64,000 bases of DNA, from positions 4,092,001 through 4,156,000 of the forward strand of contig NZ_AP022588.1 of NCBI RefSeq assembly GCF_010731735.1, written 5' to 3'. This document shows positions 36,543 to 45,270 of this stretch, one piece after another (the first letter of the stretch is position 1; the number at the start of each line of letters is the position of its first letter). Below the pieces are notes generated by a model, which was given only the letters and a program-made list of their open reading frames with translations, made no database searches and was not told where the DNA came from. A program made the position numbers and the translations under genes. Origin of the DNA: Mycolicibacterium sediminis. GTDB taxonomy: Bacteria > Actinomycetota > Actinomycetes > Mycobacteriales > Mycobacteriaceae.

Positions 36543-37355
36543 ATGGTGCGCGCAGGTCTGATGCGGATTGCTCGACTGCGGGTGACCCTCGCATACGGCG
36601 CGATGCTGCTCGTCGTGACGTCGGCGCTGGCCACCCTCGATCCGCTGGCACGGGAACGCATCGTCGAGAAGGCGAGCACCAACCTGCACAACCTCGCCCA
36701 CGGGCACTTCGGGACTCTGCTCGGCAGCGCGTTCGTCGTCGATGCCGGCGCGATCGCCGTGTGGCTGCCGAACCTGCTCTGCCTCCTGGCGCTTGCCGAG
36801 TTGCTCTGGGGGAGTACTCGTCTGGTGGTCGCCTTCATGGTGGGCCACGTCGGGGCGACGCTGCTCGTGGCGGCCGGCCTGATCGCCGCTGTCAAGGAGG
36901 GGTGGACGTCGACCGACATCACCCGAGCCACCGACGTCGGGGTCAGCTACGGAGCCATGGCCGTGCTCGGTGCGATGACCGCTGCACTCCCACGACGGTG
37001 GCAGGCACTCTGGATCGGCTGGTGGATCGGGGTCGGCGCCGCGGTCGTCGCCACCGGTGGTGACTTCACCGACGCCGGCCACGGTCTCGCGCTGGTGCTG
37101 GGAGCCCTGGTGGCCACGCGCTTCGGCGCACCCGAGCCATGGACCAGGTGGCGGCTCGGCATGCTAGCCGTCGCGTCGTGGTTCGGCTTCGCGATGGTGG
37201 TGAGCACTACCGCCGCCCTGGTGCCCGCGACGTCCTGCGGGCTGCTGTGCGCGCTGGTCGGCGGCCTGGCCTCCCGGTTGTCCGCACTGCGAACCCGGCC
37301 GACGCCGAGCGCCACCGACATGGTGCCGGACTTCGAGCGGCACGCGCTGTCCTGA
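36543..37355 (+). CDS. Rhomboid-like membrane protein
   Basis: The 270-aa product has about six membrane helices. Features recalling rhomboids are NLHNLAHGHFGTLLGSAFVVDAG (loop-1 region), VGVSYGAMAVLGAMTA, where Ser sits in a GxSxG-like context, and DAGHGLALVLGALVA, with a helix histidine at the expected relative place. A Ser/His dyad is possible, but the canonical GxSG is modified, so protease activity is unproven. It is co-directional with the cyclase (8-base gap), matching the position of Rv1648. Confidence 0.75.
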   Translation: MVRAGLMRIARLRVTLAYGAMLLVVTSALATLDPLARERIVEKASTNLHNLAHGHFGTLLGSAFVVDAGAIAVWLPNLLCLLALAELLWGSTRLVVAFMVGHVGATLLVAAGLIAAVKEGWTSTDITRATDVGVSYGAMAVLGAMTAALPRRWQALWIGWWIGVGAAVVATGGDFTDAGHGLALVLGALVATRFGAPEPWTRWRLGMLAVASWFGFAMVVSTTAALVPATSCGLLCALVGGLASRLSALRTRPTPSATDMVPDFERHALS

Positions 37356-37448
37356 CCGTGCCACCGGGAGGGCCCTGACGCTCGTCGACGTTCCCGGAAT
37401 GGTCCTCGAAGGTCGTTGCCTTACGGGAACATACGATGCCATGAAGGC

Positions 37449-37461
37449 CAATTGGCAAGCG
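37449..37461 (+). repeat. 13-bp direct repeat, copy 1
   Basis: CAATTGGCAAGCG, identical to 37587-37599, with 138 bases between repeat starts. CAATTG is itself palindromic. Possible regulator binding site upstream of the two-component genes. Confidence 0.45.
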
Positions 37462-37586
37462 CCGGAGAGCGTATGGCGGGTCACCGAGATCGACCAGATC
37501 GGACGACGCATCGAGCGTGCGTGCCGTGTCGTCGCCGTCACACCGGCGCAGTGGCGTGTCGCGTCGCACCGTCGTCGGTGACGGTT

Positions 37587-37599
37587 CAATTGGCAAGCG
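37587..37599 (+). repeat. 13-bp direct repeat, copy 2
   Basis: CAATTGGCAAGCG, 128 bases before the response-regulator ATG at 37727. See copy 1. Confidence 0.45.
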
Positions 37600-37726
37600 G
37601 TGATGCCGATTACGCGGCCCGTACCCAGTGATCGACGTCCCAAACGGCCATGTCGGCATTTGGGGTTTATGAGAATCGCGTATGAACCGCGTGACAGTCC
37701 AGCGGGTGGTCCGGAGAATCGGTGTC

Positions 37727-38500
37727 ATGACGACGATGTCGGTGAACCCTCGCAACCCGCCGCCGAGGCCCGCGATCCTTGGCCAGTTGCCCCCTATCCG
37801 GCGTAGCGACGGATCTCCGATCCGCGTCCTGCTCGTCGACGACGAACGTGCGCTCACGAATCTGGTGAAGATGGCCCTGCACTACGAGGGCTGGGTCGTC
37901 GAGGTCGCGCACGACGGCCAGGAGGCGATCTCGAAGTACGACGCGAGCACGCCGGACATCGTGGTGCTCGACATCATGCTCCCCGACCTCGACGGTCTCC
38001 AGATACTCGAGCGCGTCCGGGCCACCGGGAACTACACGCCGGTGCTGTTCCTCACCGCCCGCGACTCCGTCACCGACCGGGTGACGGGCCTGACGGCCGG
38101 CGCCGACGACTACATGACCAAGCCGTTCAGCCTGGAGGAACTCGTCGCGAGGTTGCGCGGCCTCCTCAGGCGGGCGGGGGAGACCACGCCGCTGGACGAC
38201 GAGACGCTGCGCGTCGGTGACCTGGTCCTCGAGGGCGTCAGTCGGGACGTCACCCGCGGCGGCGAACGCATCGACCTCACCGCCACGGAATTCGAGTTGC
38301 TGCGCTACCTCATGCGCAACCCGCGCCGCGCGCTCACCCGCGAGGAGATCCTCGAGCGGGTGTGGAACTACTCCTTCGGCGGTCGTACCAGCATCGTCGA
38401 CCTGTACATCTCGTACCTGCGCAAGAAGATCGACGCAGGGCGCGAACCCATGATCCACACGATCCGCGGCGTCGGATATCAACTGCGGTCGGATCGGTGA
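37727..38500 (+). CDS. trcR: OmpR-family response regulator, TrcR-type
   Basis: The 257-aa product has a receiver domain (VLLVDDERALTNLVKMALHYEGW; phospho-acceptor Asp near residue 81 in VVLDIMLPDLDG; LTARD; MTKPFSLEELVARLRGLLRR) and a winged-helix DNA-binding domain (LTATEFELLRYLMRNPRRALTREEILERVWNY, VDLYISYLRKKID, IRGVGYQLR). The N-terminal MTTMS...ILGQLP...R.DGSPIRVLLVDDE closely matches M. tuberculosis TrcR. The ATG at 37727 is chosen on that match. The stop overlaps the kinase start (GTGA). Confidence 0.9.
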   Translation: MTTMSVNPRNPPPRPAILGQLPPIRRSDGSPIRVLLVDDERALTNLVKMALHYEGWVVEVAHDGQEAISKYDASTPDIVVLDIMLPDLDGLQILERVRATGNYTPVLFLTARDSVTDRVTGLTAGADDYMTKPFSLEELVARLRGLLRRAGETTPLDDETLRVGDLVLEGVSRDVTRGGERIDLTATEFELLRYLMRNPRRALTREEILERVWNYSFGGRTSIVDLYISYLRKKIDAGREPMIHTIRGVGYQLRSDR

Positions 38501-40020
38501 CGACGCGGCGGAGGGCACCGTGGTGGCGCCCACGGACCCTCAGCCGGCAATTGATGCTGTGGGTCTCGGCCCTGGTAACCACGTTGGTGATGGCGGTCGG
38601 CGCCCTGTCGGTCTACACCATGCACCTCTACGTCGACGCCTACAGCGACAGCGAGGTCGCCCACTCCCTGGCGGCGTTCGAGCACTCCTATCTCGACCGT
38701 GACGGCCGGCCCGTCACCGCGCTCACCGACTTCACCGGTCAAGCGCCCGGCACGCTGATCGCGGTCATGAGCGGAGACGACGTCCTGTCGTCCGCGATGT
38801 TCGACGACGACGGTCCGCAGTCCGCGCCACCAGACCTGATCGCCGACCTCGAGTCGGTCGACTGGACGGGCAGCCACCCCGCGACCCTCGACCTCGGTGA
38901 CGAGGGCGGCTTCCGGGTCGCCAGCACGCAGACCGGGGACGGGCTGCGCCTGGTGTCGGCCGTGTCCATGGAGAGTGCGAACGAGGCCATCGCCATAAAG
39001 GTCGTCGCCGTGCTCGGCATCACCGCGATCGCCGCCGTGCTCGCCGCGGTGGGCACCGTCGTCCTGGTTCGCCAGGCGCTGCGGCCCATGCGCCGGGTCG
39101 CCGCCACCGCGGCCCGGGCGGCCCGGATACCCCTGGCCGACGAGCACCACCGCATCACCACCCGGGTCCGTCGCGCCGACAGCGACCCGGACAGCGAGGT
39201 GGGCATCGTCGGTGAGACGTTGAACCGGCTTCTCGCGAACGTCGACTCGGCGCTGGCGGTACGCGCGGAGTCGGACCGCCGGATGCGGCGCTTCCTCACC
39301 GACGCCAGTCACGAACTACGCACCCCGCTCGCCGCGATTCGGGGCTACGCCGAACTCACCCGGCAGGACGGGCCCAGCCTGCCGGCCACCACCGAGTACG
39401 CGCTGGCGCGCATCGAGTCCGAGTCCCGCCGGATGACGGCGCTCGTCGGCGACATGCTGCTCCTGACCCGGATGGACGAGGGCCAGGGCCTCGAGATCGA
39501 GACCGTCGACCTGTGCGCGCTGGTGGTCGACGCGATCAACGACGTCGCCGTCACCGCGCCGGACCACGACTTCCAGGCGGATCTGCCGGACGGCCCGGTG
39601 TGGGTGGAGGGCGACCGCGCCCGCCTGCACCAGGTGGTGAGCAATCTGCTCACCAACGCGCGCAACCACACACCCGCCGGGGTCTCGGTGACGACCACGG
39701 TCCGCCCTCCGTCCGAGGATCCCGACGGGTGGGTGGCCGTGTCCGTGGTCGACGACGGCCCCGGGGTGGAACCCGAACTGCTGCCGGATCTGTTCGGCAG
39801 GTTCGTCCGCGCGAACAAGGCACGATCGAGGGAGATGAACAGCTCCGGCCTCGGGCTGGCGATCGTCGCCTCGATCGTCGAGGCGCACGGCGGCACCGTC
39901 GGCGCGCAGTCCCGGCCCGGCCGCACGGAGTTCCTGGTCCGGCTCCCGGACGTCCCCTCCGGTCGGCTCGATCTCCACCAACCCGCCGCGAGGGCAGCGC
40001 AAGTCACACCCGCGCCGTAG
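38497..40020 (+). CDS. trcS: Sensor histidine kinase, TrcS-type
   Basis: The 507-aa membrane kinase has a first membrane helix near residues 18-42, an extracytoplasmic sensor loop of about 115 residues, a second helix near 165-190 and a HAMP linker (RQALRPMRRVAATAA). The phosphorylation site is DASHELRTPLAAIRGYAELT (His near 272). The ATPase domain has NLLTNARNHTPAG, DDGPGVEPELL and SGLGLAIVASIVEAHGG. It partners the upstream regulator, to which it is translationally coupled. The signal is unknown. Confidence 0.9.
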   Translation: MTTRRRAPWWRPRTLSRQLMLWVSALVTTLVMAVGALSVYTMHLYVDAYSDSEVAHSLAAFEHSYLDRDGRPVTALTDFTGQAPGTLIAVMSGDDVLSSAMFDDDGPQSAPPDLIADLESVDWTGSHPATLDLGDEGGFRVASTQTGDGLRLVSAVSMESANEAIAIKVVAVLGITAIAAVLAAVGTVVLVRQALRPMRRVAATAARAARIPLADEHHRITTRVRRADSDPDSEVGIVGETLNRLLANVDSALAVRAESDRRMRRFLTDASHELRTPLAAIRGYAELTRQDGPSLPATTEYALARIESESRRMTALVGDMLLLTRMDEGQGLEIETVDLCALVVDAINDVAVTAPDHDFQADLPDGPVWVEGDRARLHQVVSNLLTNARNHTPAGVSVTTTVRPPSEDPDGWVAVSVVDDGPGVEPELLPDLFGRFVRANKARSREMNSSGLGLAIVASIVEAHGGTVGAQSRPGRTEFLVRLPDVPSGRLDLHQPAARAAQVTPAP

Positions 40021-40021
40021 C

Positions 40022-40027
40022 TATGAT
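40022..40027 (+). promoter_or_regulatory. -10 element of pheS (leaderless)
   Basis: TATGAT lies 6 bases before the pheS GTG at 40034 and 2 bases after the kinase stop. This gives pheST its own promoter independent of the two-component genes. No clear -35 is visible. Confidence 0.55.
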
Positions 40028-40033
40028 CGCCGG

Positions 40034-41098
40034 GTGTCCGAGCCGTCGAGCGAGAAGACCCCGGAGGCGCCGGGATTGACCGAGCAGGCCCTGACCGACG
40101 CCGTCGGTGCCGCGCGGCGCGCCTTCGACGCCGCCACCGACCTCGACGCCCTGGCGCGGGCGAAGACCGACCACCTCGGCGATCGGTCGCCCATCGCGTT
40201 GGCGCGTCAGTCGCTCGGCGCGCTGCCCAAGTCCGACCGCGCGGATGCGGGTCGCCTGGTCAACGTGGCGCGGTCGGGGGCTCAGGCCGCCTACGACGAA
40301 CGGCTGGACGTGCTCCGGATCGAGCGCGACGCCGCCGCCCTGGTCGCCGAGCGCATCGACGTCACGCTCCCGTCGACCCGGCAGCCGCTCGGCGCCCGCC
40401 ACCCGATCACCATCCTGGCCGAGCACGTGGCCGACACGTTCGTCGCGATGGGGTGGGAACTCGCGGAGGGTCCGGAGGTCGAGACCGAGCAGTTCAACTT
40501 CGACGCCCTGAACTTCCCGCCCGACCACCCGGCGCGCAGCGAGCAGGACACCTTCCACGTCGCGCCCGACGGTTCTCGGCAGGTGCTGCGCACGCACACC
40601 TCGCCGGTGCAGGTGCGCGCGTTGCTCGAACGCGAGCTGCCGGTGTACATCGTGTCCATCGGGCGGACCTTCCGGACCGACGAGCTCGATGCCACCCACA
40701 CGCCGGTGTTCCACCAGGTCGAGGGCATGGCCGTCGACCGCGGGCTGACCATGGCGCACCTCAAGGGCACCCTCGACGCCTTCGCGCGGGCACAGTTCGG
40801 CCCGGGTGGGCGCACGCGCTTCCGGCCGCACTTCTTCCCCTTCACCGAGCCGTCGGCGGAGGTCGACATCTGGTTCGAGAACAAGAAGGGCGGTCCCGGC
40901 TGGGTGGAGTGGGGTGGCTGCGGGATGATGAATCCGAACGTGTTGCGCGCGTGTGGGATCGACCCGTCCGAGTACTCCGGGTTCGCCTTCGGCATGGGCC
41001 TGGAGCGGACGCTGCAGTTCCGCAACGGCATCCCCGACATGCGGGACATGGTCGAGGGCGACGTCCGCTTCTCCCTGCCGTTCGGGGTGGGTGCCTGA
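40034..41098 (+). CDS. pheS: Phenylalanine--tRNA ligase alpha subunit
   Basis: The 354-aa catalytic subunit of the alpha2beta2 PheRS has an N-terminal coiled-coil tRNA-binding arm, then the class II core with HPITILAEHVADTFVAMGWELAEGPEVETEQFNFDALNFPPDHPARSEQDTFHV, LRTHTSPVQVR, GRTFRTDELDATHTPVFHQVEG and the C-terminal FAFGMGLERTLQFRNGIPDMRDMVEGDVRF. The start is GTG. Its stop overlaps the pheT ATG by one base. Confidence 0.97.
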   Translation: MSEPSSEKTPEAPGLTEQALTDAVGAARRAFDAATDLDALARAKTDHLGDRSPIALARQSLGALPKSDRADAGRLVNVARSGAQAAYDERLDVLRIERDAAALVAERIDVTLPSTRQPLGARHPITILAEHVADTFVAMGWELAEGPEVETEQFNFDALNFPPDHPARSEQDTFHVAPDGSRQVLRTHTSPVQVRALLERELPVYIVSIGRTFRTDELDATHTPVFHQVEGMAVDRGLTMAHLKGTLDAFARAQFGPGGRTRFRPHFFPFTEPSAEVDIWFENKKGGPGWVEWGGCGMMNPNVLRACGIDPSEYSGFAFGMGLERTLQFRNGIPDMRDMVEGDVRFSLPFGVGA

Positions 41099-43596
41099 TG
41101 CGCTTCCCCTACGGCTGGTTGCGCGACGTCATCCGGGTCGGGACACCCGGTTGGGACGTGTCGACCGACGACCTCGAACGCACCTTCATCGACATCGGCC
41201 ACGAGGTCGAGGAGATCCTGCCGGTCGGACCGGTCACCGGTCCGCTGACCATCGGCAGGGTCGTCGACATCGAGGAACTCACCGACTTCAAGAAGCCGAT
41301 CCGCGCCTGCAAGGTCGACGTCGGAGTGCACGGCGTCGACGGTCAGCCCCGCGACATCGTGTGTGGGGCAACGAACTTCGCCGTCGGTGACCTCGTCGTC
41401 GTGGCGCTGCCGGGCACTACGCTGCCGGGCGACTTCACCATCGCCAAGCGCAAGACCTACGGCCGCACCTCGGACGGGATGATCTGCTCGGCCTCCGAAC
41501 TGAACCTCGGCGTCGACCACAGCGGCATCATCGTGCTGCCGCCCGGGACCGCCGAACCCGGCGACGCGGCGGCCGAGGTCCTCGGCCTCGACGACGTCGT
41601 GTTCCACCTCGCCATCACGCCCGACCGCGGCTACTGCCTGTCGATCAGGGGCATGGCGCGGGAGATCTGCTGCGCGCTGGACCTCGACTTCGTCGATCCG
41701 GCCGACGTGCCACCGCTGCCCGCCGAGGGCGAGGCGTGGCCGCTCGTGGTGCGTCCGGAGACCGGGGTGCTGCGCTTCGGTCTGCGTCCCGTGACGGGCA
41801 TCGATCCGACGGCGGTGTCGCCGTGGTGGTTGCAGCGCCGCCTGCTGCTCAGCGGCATCCGCGCCATCTCACCGGCGGTCGACGTCACCAACTACGTGAT
41901 GCTCGAACTCGGCCAGCCGATGCACGCACACGACCGCACGCTGATCACGGGCGGCTTCGACGTACGCCTCGCCGAACAGGGCGAGACCGTGGTCACCCTC
42001 GACGACGTCGAACGCAAGCTGAACTCCGGTGACGTGCTCATCGTCGACGACGTCGCCACGGCCGCGATCGGCGGCATCATGGGCGCAGGTACCACCGAGG
42101 TCCGGGACACCACCACCGACGTCCTGCTCGAGGCCGCGGTGTGGGATCCGGCGGCGGTGTCCCGCACTCAGCGTCGGCTCCGTCTGGTCAGCGAGGCGGG
42201 CCGCCGCTACGAGCGCACCGTCGACCCGGCGATCCCGGTCGCCGCGCTGGACCGCTGCGCGGCTCTGCTCGCCGACATCGCGGGCGGCACCGCCGAACCC
42301 ACGCTCACCGATTGGCGCGGCGACCCCCCGCGTACCGACTGGTCGCCGCCACCTGTGACCATGCCGATCGACCTGCCCGACCGCACTGCCGGCATCTCCT
42401 ATGCCGAGGGAGCGGCGGCCCGGCGGCTGACGCAGATCGGCGGCCGCGTGGAGACCTCGAACGGGTCGCTCGTCGTGACGCCGCCGAGCTGGCGACCCGA
42501 CCTTCGCGAGCCCGCCGACCTCATCGAGGAGGTGCTCCGGCTCGAGGGGCTGGACCGGATCCCGTCGGTACTGCCGACCGCGCCGGCCGGACGTGGCCTC
42601 ACGGCGGGCCAGTACCGTCGCCGCGCCATCGGAAGGGCCCTGGCGCTCAACGGCTTCGTGGAGGTCCTGCCGACGCCGTTCCTGCCCGCAGGAGTGTTCG
42701 ACGCCTGGGGCCTGCCGGCCGACGATCCACGTCGCGCCACCGTCGCGGTGCTCAACCCGCTGGAGTCCGACCGGCCCCAGCTCGCCTCGACGCTGCTTCC
42801 CGGACTGCTGGAGGCGTTGACGCGCAACGTGTCTCGCGGAGCTGTGGACGTCGCGCTGTTCGGCATCGAGCAGGTCGTCGTCGCGACGCCGCGAACGCGG
42901 GCACTCGACCGGATCCCGGTGGACCGACGGCCGACCGCCGCCGAGATCGCCACCATCGACGACTCGCTGCCCGACCAACCCCTGCACGTCGGCATCGTGC
43001 TGACCGGACTGCGCGAACCCGCGGGCCCGTGGGGGCCGGGACGGCCCGTCGAGGCGACCGACGCGTTCGAGGCGGTTCGCATCGTGGCACGGGCCTGCGG
43101 TGTCGAGGTCACGCTGCGCGCCTCCCAGCAGCTGCCGTGGCACCCCGGCCGGTGCGCCGAGGTCGTCGTCGGCGACGTCGTCGTCGGGCATGCCGGCCAA
43201 CTGCATCCGGCGGTCGTGGAACGCACCGGACTGCCCAGGGGAACCTGTGCGGTGGAACTCGACCTCGCGGCCGTGCCGATCGCCGAGCGGCTACCCGCTC
43301 CCGCGGTGTCACCCTTCCCCGCGGTGTTCCAAGACGTCAGCCTCGTGGTGGCGGCCGACGTCGCCGCGCAGTCCGTGGTCGACGCGGTGCGCGCCGGGGC
43401 GGGCGAACTGCTCGAGGACGTCCGGTTGTTCGACGTCTACACCGGCCCGCAGATCGGCGAGGGTCGCAAGTCGCTGACGCTCGCGCTGCGGTTCCGCGCC
43501 GGTGACCGCACGCTCACCGAGGACGAGGCCAGCGCGGCCCGCGACGCGGCGGTGGCGGTGGCGGCCGAACGCGTCGGTGCCACGCAGCGCAGGTAG
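41098..43596 (+). CDS. pheT: Phenylalanine--tRNA ligase beta subunit
   Basis: The 832-aa beta subunit starts MRFPYGWLRDVIR. It shows the EMAP-like tRNA-binding domain (DIVCGATNFAVGDLVVVALPGTTLPGDFTIAKRKTYGRTSDGMICSASELNLG), the B3/B4 editing region, the B5 domain (VTPPSWRPDLREPADLIEEVLRLEGLDRIPSVLP), the catalytic-like core and a C-terminal FDX-ACB anticodon-binding domain (SPFPAVFQDVSLVVAADV...YTGPQIGEGRKSLTLALRFRAGDRTLTEDEAS). Full length and coupled to pheS. Confidence 0.97.
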   Translation: MRFPYGWLRDVIRVGTPGWDVSTDDLERTFIDIGHEVEEILPVGPVTGPLTIGRVVDIEELTDFKKPIRACKVDVGVHGVDGQPRDIVCGATNFAVGDLVVVALPGTTLPGDFTIAKRKTYGRTSDGMICSASELNLGVDHSGIIVLPPGTAEPGDAAAEVLGLDDVVFHLAITPDRGYCLSIRGMAREICCALDLDFVDPADVPPLPAEGEAWPLVVRPETGVLRFGLRPVTGIDPTAVSPWWLQRRLLLSGIRAISPAVDVTNYVMLELGQPMHAHDRTLITGGFDVRLAEQGETVVTLDDVERKLNSGDVLIVDDVATAAIGGIMGAGTTEVRDTTTDVLLEAAVWDPAAVSRTQRRLRLVSEAGRRYERTVDPAIPVAALDRCAALLADIAGGTAEPTLTDWRGDPPRTDWSPPPVTMPIDLPDRTAGISYAEGAAARRLTQIGGRVETSNGSLVVTPPSWRPDLREPADLIEEVLRLEGLDRIPSVLPTAPAGRGLTAGQYRRRAIGRALALNGFVEVLPTPFLPAGVFDAWGLPADDPRRATVAVLNPLESDRPQLASTLLPGLLEALTRNVSRGAVDVALFGIEQVVVATPRTRALDRIPVDRRPTAAEIATIDDSLPDQPLHVGIVLTGLREPAGPWGPGRPVEATDAFEAVRIVARACGVEVTLRASQQLPWHPGRCAEVVVGDVVVGHAGQLHPAVVERTGLPRGTCAVELDLAAVPIAERLPAPAVSPFPAVFQDVSLVVAADVAAQSVVDAVRAGAGELLEDVRLFDVYTGPQIGEGRKSLTLALRFRAGDRTLTEDEASAARDAAVAVAAERVGATQRR

Positions 43597-43603
43597 CCGC
43601 CCA

Positions 43604-44146
43604 CTAGGGGCTGTGCCGGATCCCGAACGTGTGGTCCTGCTGGTCGCGAAACAATTCGCGCCGTGGCGGCCAGAACGTCGTCACGGCCAATCCGACGGCG
43701 GGCAATGCGAATGCAGCGACGCCGATGGCGGTGCCCGCCCAGCCGTTCGAGAAGTGGACGATGTGTCCAACCAGTTGTCCGACGGCGACCGCCGCCACGA
43801 AGATCAGACCATCCGTGACGAGGCTTGCCTTCAGGCTTGGCCGCCAGGGTGCTGCCGACGTCACGAGGTAGAGGCCGAGTATCACCACGCCCATCGTGTA
43901 GACGGCCGCCGCGTTCACCGCGAAGTAGTCGGCAGGAACGTCGTCTGTGACGGTCCATCGAACGAGGACGTAGGCCACCGTTGGCCAGTACGCCATCTTG
44001 AGGTGTTCCCAAACGCTCTCGTTGACGGGTGCGAACACGCCGACCAACGCATGGCGGCCGCACCGATCGAAGGCGAAGTGCAGTAGCGTGCCCGAGACGA
44101 TGATCACCGGCACTCCGACCGCGTTCCACGTCACGGCGGTGCACAC
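43604..44146 (-). CDS. DUF6512-like integral membrane protein
   Basis: About 180 aa with five hydrophobic helices. The LLHFAFDRCGRHALVGVFAPVNESVWEHLKMAYWPTVAYVLVRW segment is the typical signature of this small membrane family of unknown function. The GTG at 44146 is preferred because TACGAT lies 6 bases upstream; the frame extends to a TTG at 44194. It is convergent to pheT and divergent from argC. Confidence 0.75.
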   Translation of the reverse strand: MCTAVTWNAVGVPVIIVSGTLLHFAFDRCGRHALVGVFAPVNESVWEHLKMAYWPTVAYVLVRWTVTDDVPADYFAVNAAAVYTMGVVILGLYLVTSAAPWRPSLKASLVTDGLIFVAAVAVGQLVGHIVHFSNGWAGTAIGVAAFALPAVGLAVTTFWPPRRELFRDQQDHTFGIRHSP

Positions 44147-44152
44147 GTTTCG

Positions 44153-44158
44153 ATCGTA
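44153..44158 (-). promoter_or_regulatory. -10 element of the DUF6512-like gene
   Basis: TACGAT on the minus strand, 6 bases before the GTG at 44146; predicted leaderless transcript. Confidence 0.5.
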
Positions 44159-44187
44159 ACAACGGGTCGAACCTCCGAAGTAATCAA

Positions 44188-44228
44188 TTTGCAACCATCT
44201 GCATAAACATGCAGACTTCGTGCATGAC
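44188..44228 (+). promoter_or_regulatory. ARG-box-like operator at the argC start
   Basis: The core palindrome TGCAT-AAAC-ATGCA lies at 44200-44213. It is flanked by further half-sites, TTTGCA (44188-44193) and GTGCATGA (44220-44227), so three to four TGCA-centred half-sites are stacked over the start of argC. This resembles ArgR operators of tandem ARG boxes. argR is the sixth gene of the same operon, implying autoregulated arginine repression. Confidence 0.65.
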
Positions 44229-45270
44229 TTCTGAGGCGGTCACCGTCGCCGTGGCCGGAGCCAGCGGATACGCCGGCGGCGAGATCCTTCGCCTGCTACT
44301 CGGCCATCCCGCCTACCGCGAGGGTCGCCTGACGATCGGCGCCCTGACGGCCGCTGCCAGCGCGGGCACCGACGTCACCGAGCACCACCCGCATCTGCTG
44401 CCGCTGGAGGGCCGCCTGCTCGACGCCACCAGCGTCGAGGTCCTCCGCGGTCACGACGTCGTGTTCCTCGCACTGCCGCACGGCCACTCCGCCGAGCTGG
44501 CGGAGCAGCTCGGATCCGACGTCCTCGTCGTCGACTGCGGTGCCGACTTCCGGCTCACCGACCCGGCCGCCTGGGAGCGGTTCTACGGCTCCGAGCACGC
44601 GGGCAGTTGGCCCTACGGGCTACCCGAACTGCCCGGCGGACGCGACACCCTCCGCACGACGAAGCGCATCGCCGTGCCCGGGTGCTATCCCACCGCGGCG
44701 CTGCTCGCGCTGCTGCCCGCCGTCGCCGCAGACCTCGTCGAGCCCGCCGTCACGGTGGTCGCCGTCAGCGGCACCTCCGGTGCCGGCCGCGCGGCCAAGG
44801 TCGACCTGCTCGGCTCCGAGGTGATCGGCTCCGCGCGGGCCTACAACGTCGCCGGTGCACACCGCCATACGCCGGAGATCGCCCAGGGACTGCGGGCGGT
44901 CACCGACCGCGACGTCACCGTCTCGTTCACCCCGGTGCTGATCCCGACGTCGCGCGGCATCCTCGCCACCTGCACGGCGCGGACCTCGGCGACGTCCTCG
45001 GAGATCCGGACCGCCTACGAGAAGGCCTACGGCGACGAGCCGTTCGTCCACCTGCTGCCCGACGGACGACTGCCGAAGACCGGTTCGGTGATCGGCAGCA
45101 ACGCCGCCCAGATCGCGGTCGCCGTCGATGCCGACGCCGGTGTCCTCGTCGCGATCTGCGCGATCGACAACCTGGTCAAGGGCACCGGGGGAGCTGCGGT
45201 GCAATCGATGAACCTCGCCCTCGGATGGGCCGAGACGGACGGGTTGTCGACCGTGGGGGTGGCACCGTGA
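44224..45270 (+). CDS. argC: N-acetyl-gamma-glutamyl-phosphate reductase
   Basis: The enzyme reduces N-acetylglutamyl phosphate to the semialdehyde (third step of arginine synthesis). The 348-aa product has the Rossmann VAVAGASGYAGGEILRLLLGHP, the catalytic Cys in VPGCYPTAALLALL, and the active-site His in YNVAGAHRHTPEIAQGL. The ATG at 44224 is used; an in-frame ATG at 44209 lies inside the ARG-box palindrome. Its stop overlaps the argJ GTG. Confidence 0.96.
   Translation: MTSEAVTVAVAGASGYAGGEILRLLLGHPAYREGRLTIGALTAAASAGTDVTEHHPHLLPLEGRLLDATSVEVLRGHDVVFLALPHGHSAELAEQLGSDVLVVDCGADFRLTDPAAWERFYGSEHAGSWPYGLPELPGGRDTLRTTKRIAVPGCYPTAALLALLPAVAADLVEPAVTVVAVSGTSGAGRAAKVDLLGSEVIGSARAYNVAGAHRHTPEIAQGLRAVTDRDVTVSFTPVLIPTSRGILATCTARTSATSSEIRTAYEKAYGDEPFVHLLPDGRLPKTGSVIGSNAAQIAVAVDADAGVLVAICAIDNLVKGTGGAAVQSMNLALGWAETDGLSTVGVAP

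Larger units (their letters stand above)
37356..37726. other. Long intergenic region before the TrcRS-type system
   Basis: These 371 bases contain no gene I can support; the best frame (ATG 37441, 46 codons) lacks a ribosome-binding site. Notable content is a 13-bp direct repeat (37449 and 37587) and a more AT-rich patch at 37650-37680 (TTTGGGGTTTATGAGAATC) upstream of the response regulator. TrcR of M. tuberculosis binds its own AT-rich promoter, so this is the likely regulatory region. Confidence 0.5.

Noticed and set aside
37511..37521. GAGCGTGCGTG near 37511 as a second copy of the argG-argH palindrome
   Set aside because: Only one arm is present and no complementary arm follows within a similar distance.
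37441..37581. Small ORF (46 codons) upstream of trcR
   Set aside because: No ribosome-binding site or leaderless promoter spacing, no recognisable protein, and it contains one copy of the direct repeat.
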